Source: Kitagawia praeruptora
Taxonomy: Eukaryota; Streptophyta; Magnoliopsida; Apiales; Apiaceae
NCBI GenBank assembly: GCA_037693485.1
Contig: CM075344.1
Coordinates: forward strand, 72,845,501 to 72,909,500
DNA: 64,000 bases
Direction of reading: 5' to 3'
A model generated the notes under the pieces. It did no database searches. It was not told where the DNA came from and worked only from the letters and a program-made list of their open reading frames with translations. Positions 60,946-64,000 of this stretch are shown piece after piece. How positions within the stretch are numbered: position 1 is the first letter of the stretch; each line of letters opens with the position of its first letter. The translations under genes and the position numbers were made by a program.

Positions 60946-62095
60946 TATTATTTATATTCAATAAGCATATTCATATCTAACTTCAGTATGTAATTAAAAA
61001 TATTTAAGTTCAATCATTTATTATTTATATTATATAATATTAAGTTGTGACTGATATTTATAGTTATAGTATTGTTCTAAGTTAAACTTGTTTTTTAAAC
61101 AAATGCTATGTCAATTAATACTAAATGGCAACATGTCATTAGCCTTTAAATGTGCACGAAGGCATACGATTTCAATAATTCACATATGTAAGTAGCAAAC
61201 AGAGAAAGTACATATACTACCATACACTATTCAGTTCTATCAATTCATGCAGATAAAGAACTTTGAAATAAAGAACACATAAAGAACACATGTTACACAT
61301 AAATAACACATGTTATACATAAAGAACACATGTTATACATAACACATGTTCGATTTAATTAACACAAAAAAACAAAAATTCAAACATAGCAGTCAAAAAT
61401 AAAGAAATACATACGAATTTGAGCTTTCAAACACTACCCAAAAAAGTTCTTGCTCCTCTCCTCTCTATAAAAAAAGATATACTCATAAATTAGTAACTAA
61501 ATATATAATTGAAAGTATTACTCAATGAATCAAAATAAGGTTGAAAGTATTACCCAAACAATCTCTTTTAAATGGTGCTCCTGCATTAAGAACAAGAAAA
61601 AGTGAATTAGAAAACAGAAGGAGTTCAAAATTACACATGCAAGTTTACTCACTTACTGATTCAAACTTTTTAGCAGTGAACACATGGATTCCAGCAGCGA
61701 ATTGAAAGAGGGAAAGAGAAAGAGAGTAAACTTTGAGATTGAAAATTAGGGTTACAAATTGGGGGTTTTCGGTTGAGAGGGAAAGAGAGAAAGAGAGATT
61801 GAAAGAGAAAGAGAGAAAACGAAGGTGAATTAGGGTTCGTCGAGAGAGAGAGATGTGAGCTGTGAAGAAATTAGTCGAGAGAGAGGGGAGAGAGCAGTGA
61901 GGTTGAGAGAGATTTTTGTTTTTTTGTTTTTTGTTTTTTGAGTGAGTTGTCTGAATTAGGTGCTCAAAAGATTTGGGGGGAATTAAAAATTTTCTAGGGG
62001 GGGGAATAATGTGTGAAGGGGGAAATATTTTGGGCATTAAGGGGGGAAATATGTGCGTGCAATACCATCAAATTTTTTTAAGTCTACTACTTTAG
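60946..62095 (-). promoter_or_regulatory. CACTA 5' region: promoter and CT-rich leader of the transposase gene
   Basis: Read leftward from the CACTA 5' end, this precedes the transposase. A strongly CT-rich tract (minus strand) spans about 61960-61690, as in many plant 5' UTRs. Further left the DNA is AT-rich, with a repeated AAAGAACACATGTTA word near 61270-61350. A 130-codon minus-strand frame at 61645-62037 is low-complexity Ser/Phe/Leu and is not taken as a gene. Copia-A separates this region from the transposase start. Confidence 0.5.
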
Positions 62096-62372
62096 ACATC
62101 GGTTGTTTTTTGACCGATGTAATAACATGTCAAAGACATCGGTTGTTTTTTAACCGATGTAATTGATATGTCAAAGACATCAGTTGATAATATAACCGAT
62201 ATACCTGATATGTCAATGATATGTCAAAGACATCAGTTGGCTTAAAATGTGATTTCATAATATATCAAAGACATCAGTTTTTTTTCGACCGATGTCATTG
62301 ATAGTTTTTACATCTGTGACATCATGAACCGATGTCAAAGGGGCGATGTCTATTCTACTTTTTCTAGTAGTG
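62096..62372. repeat. CACTA right subterminal repeats and terminal inverted repeat
   Basis: ACATCGGTT and AACCGATGT words, several as close inverted pairs (for example about 62096-62120 and 62136-62160), with diverged CATCAGTT forms, then the terminal TTTTTCTAGTAGTG ending at 62372. Confidence 0.9.
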
Positions 62373-62375
62373 TGG

Positions 62376-63546
62376 TTTGGTTAGCCTGCTTCAAATGATC
62401 AGTTCATCATGAGTAAGCTAAATACACATGTTTAACTCAAAGAAGGAATGTTAGCTGTAGATTTGTTATATGCTTTTTCTAAATTAACCAGGTTGTTCAA
62501 TAAGAATATAAGATCTATATTTCCTTCTACTTTGTGATCAGATATTGGTTATATTATCATATCCGTTGAATTGCATTATACATTTCCAACAAGTTTGTGC
62601 TCGGGGATAATTTGGATGGATCATGTGCTTTTAATACAGGAACTTATATATTAGCGACAGTGCTACAGCTGGATGGTAGCAAGGGATAAGTTGAAATGTT
62701 TATGCTCCATAACGACCCATGCTCTGGCTCCTCGGGAGAGATGATGATCAACACTGCTGACTGAGGCACTGAATCCAGTATGACGAGGCGTACGTCAGAG
62801 TTCATTAGCGACTTGGCAAAGAGAACATGTACAGCAGCGAACATGTGTGACATACATATATGGACAAGGGTGTTACAACATGGCTGCAAAATCGCGGGTA
62901 TACTCACTGCTAGAGTTGCAAAATGGCATATTGGAAGATCAATCAGCCAAAATAACCATGAGCGGCTACGATATTATAAGAAAGTTCAGATTTTGGTGAA
63001 AGCATGAAGTCGTATATATTTTTGTTCCAACAACTGAATAAGAAAAAGAAAAAAAGACGAGTTTTTGAAAAGCCTACTTGCTCTAAGAAGCTTACAAGCT
63101 AGCAAGATTGGCAAAAGCCATCTGGCTGGTTAGGATGTGTACAGTACTCAAATTAGCTTCTAGTTAGAACCTTGATCGGAACTGTACATCTTTCATATTC
63201 ATTTACTATGGTAGACACTATTTGTTGGATAATAAGTATACAACAAGAAATTGGGCTTTTTAGCTCATCAAATATCGCATGGGCTGTTCATGTTCTTGTA
63301 GTCCATTGATTTCTGTACATGCCATCTTCAGCAATCTAGGATTTATGTATAAAAAACTCTATTTATAAAATTTCATATTTAATTTAAGTACGTTAGATTT
63401 AAGTTAAAGATAAGTTTAATGATTGTGATGAAAGAATGAAAATTTCTTTTAAATTTATGATGATAAAGCATTTGTTATGTCAGTAAAGTATCAATCCAAA
63501 ATGCGAAGAGGAGAAATCAATGGAAAACAACAAAGTAACGCCAAGT
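62376..63546. other. Right flank with an unassigned exon-like block (62640-63007)
   Basis: 62376-62639 is AT-rich. 62640-63007 has more balanced composition and open frames on both strands (75 codons + at 62780-63007; 87 codons - at 62907-62644). I recognise neither product, so it may be an exon of an unknown gene, a non-coding transcript or an old insertion. 63008-63546 shows nothing recognisable. Confidence 0.3.
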
Positions 63547-63712
63547 AGGGATGGCAACGGGTTGGATATCTGTGATATCCAAATTCAAACCCGAATCTTT
63601 AATTCAAATCCAAACCCGATCCAAATTCAATTGGATCTGGAAATTCAAAATCCAAACCCGATCCATCGGGTTTGGATCGGGTTCGGTTTATCCAAACCCG
63701 AATTTTGAATTC
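63547..63712 (+). mobile_element. Partial dispersed repeat with GGGATGGCAACGGG end and AACCCGA words
   Basis: It begins AGGGATGGCAACGGGTTGGA and runs through repeated CCAAACCCGATCC words and their inverses (ATCGGGTTTGGATCGGGTT). This pattern is common in plant genomes and resembles hAT-type non-autonomous elements. The matching right end (TTGCCATCCCT) is not seen before the window ends. A 62-codon open frame here is an artefact of the repeat. Confidence 0.45.
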
Positions 63713-64000
63713 TTGTAAATAAGTAGTAATATTTTTTTAAAGCTAAATTTCATAAAAATTACAATTGCAAATAAATATTCAGATTCTAGAGACTTAAAAT
63801 TACAATTGTAAATGGTCTTCGTCTTCGTGTAATCTGTGTAAATGGTCGCCGCAGAGAGCAGAGAGGCGAGACTTCGTGAGTAGTGAGTATTAGTGATTTA
63901 GATTTTAGTGTATTAGGTTTAGTGTAAATGGGCTGGCCTAGTGTAACTAAGTAACGGGTATTTATTTTTAAGGAATAAATTAATATATATATATATATAG
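63713..64000. other. AT-rich tail of the window
   Basis: No gene recognised. A (TA)n microsatellite occupies the last 25 bases or so. Confidence 0.5.

Larger units (their letters stand above)
10546..62372 (-). mobile_element. CACTA (En/Spm) DNA transposon, carrying nested insertions
   Basis: The left end CACTACTAGAAAAA at 10546 is repeated inverted at the right end (TTTTTCTAGTAGTG, ending 62372). The flanks are TGG on both sides (10543-10545 and 62373-62375), the 3-bp target duplication typical of CACTA elements. Both ends carry arrays of ACATCGGTT/AACCGATGT subterminal repeats. Genes read leftward. After removing Copia-A (16767-60940 plus one duplication) the element is about 7.6 kb, a normal size for an autonomous CACTA element. 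Both of its genes have lesions, so it is probably inactive, although its ends could still be moved in trans. Confidence 0.93.

Noticed and set aside
61645..62037. 130-codon minus-strand frame rich in Ser/Leu/Phe at the CACTA 5' side
   Set aside because: It comes from a low-complexity CT-rich leader-like tract; no domain.
63520..63708. 62-codon plus-strand frame near the right end
   Set aside because: It is produced by a dispersed repeat of AACCCGA/TCGGGTT words; not a gene.

Overview
The window is plant nuclear DNA, most likely from an asterid eudicot. It is AT-rich, with one intronless plant receptor-kinase gene and a very large block of plant transposable elements. Species cannot be read from the sequence. 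I see no tRNA, rRNA or CRISPR.

Layout. (1) 1-10545: the only clearly functional host gene, an L-type lectin receptor-like kinase of class VIII (2529-4640, +). Around it lie small transposon relics: a complete Stowaway MITE, a solo LTR with its target-site duplication, Helitron-like 3' ends, hAT-like foldback MITEs and a SINE-like fragment. (2) 10546-62372: one CACTA (En/Spm) DNA transposon, bounded by inverted CACTACTAGAAAAA ends and a TGG target duplication, swollen to 51.8 kb by nested insertions. (3) 62373-64000: right flank with an unassigned exon-like block and part of a dispersed repeat.

The CACTA element holds four nested levels, each with its own target duplication. Its minus-strand genes are a broken TNP2 transposase (16640-13348) and a second gene with a Transposase_24 part and the tail of a Ulp1-like protease (13042-11357). 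A Ty1/copia element, 'Copia-A' (16767-60940, +, TSD TAAAG), sits just upstream of the transposase start. A non-coding, gypsy-derived LTR element with 4.8 kb LTRs (18686-57298, -, TSD ATTAT) splits the Copia-A gag-pol frame. It is a tandem array LTR-internal-LTR-internal-LTR and resembles a LARD. A Sirevirus-like copia element (20890-33323, -, TSD AAGAT), with gag, pol and a very long third ORF, interrupts the left LTR of that array. LTR divergence seen by eye (4/499 in Copia-A, 2/517 in the Sirevirus) agrees with the nesting order.

Most unusual signals. First, where the Copia-A primer-binding site should be, there is no tRNA-like TGG sequence. Instead a 13-nt segment is perfectly complementary to its own U5, and a second 10-nt inverted repeat crosses it, so a self-primed or pseudoknotted leader is possible. 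Second, the Sirevirus is saturated with one word (CAGAGTTT / AAACTCTG, 33 exact copies found by eye) across LTR, untranslated and coding parts. Third, the tandem LARD array has one outer target duplication and two nearly identical non-coding internal domains.
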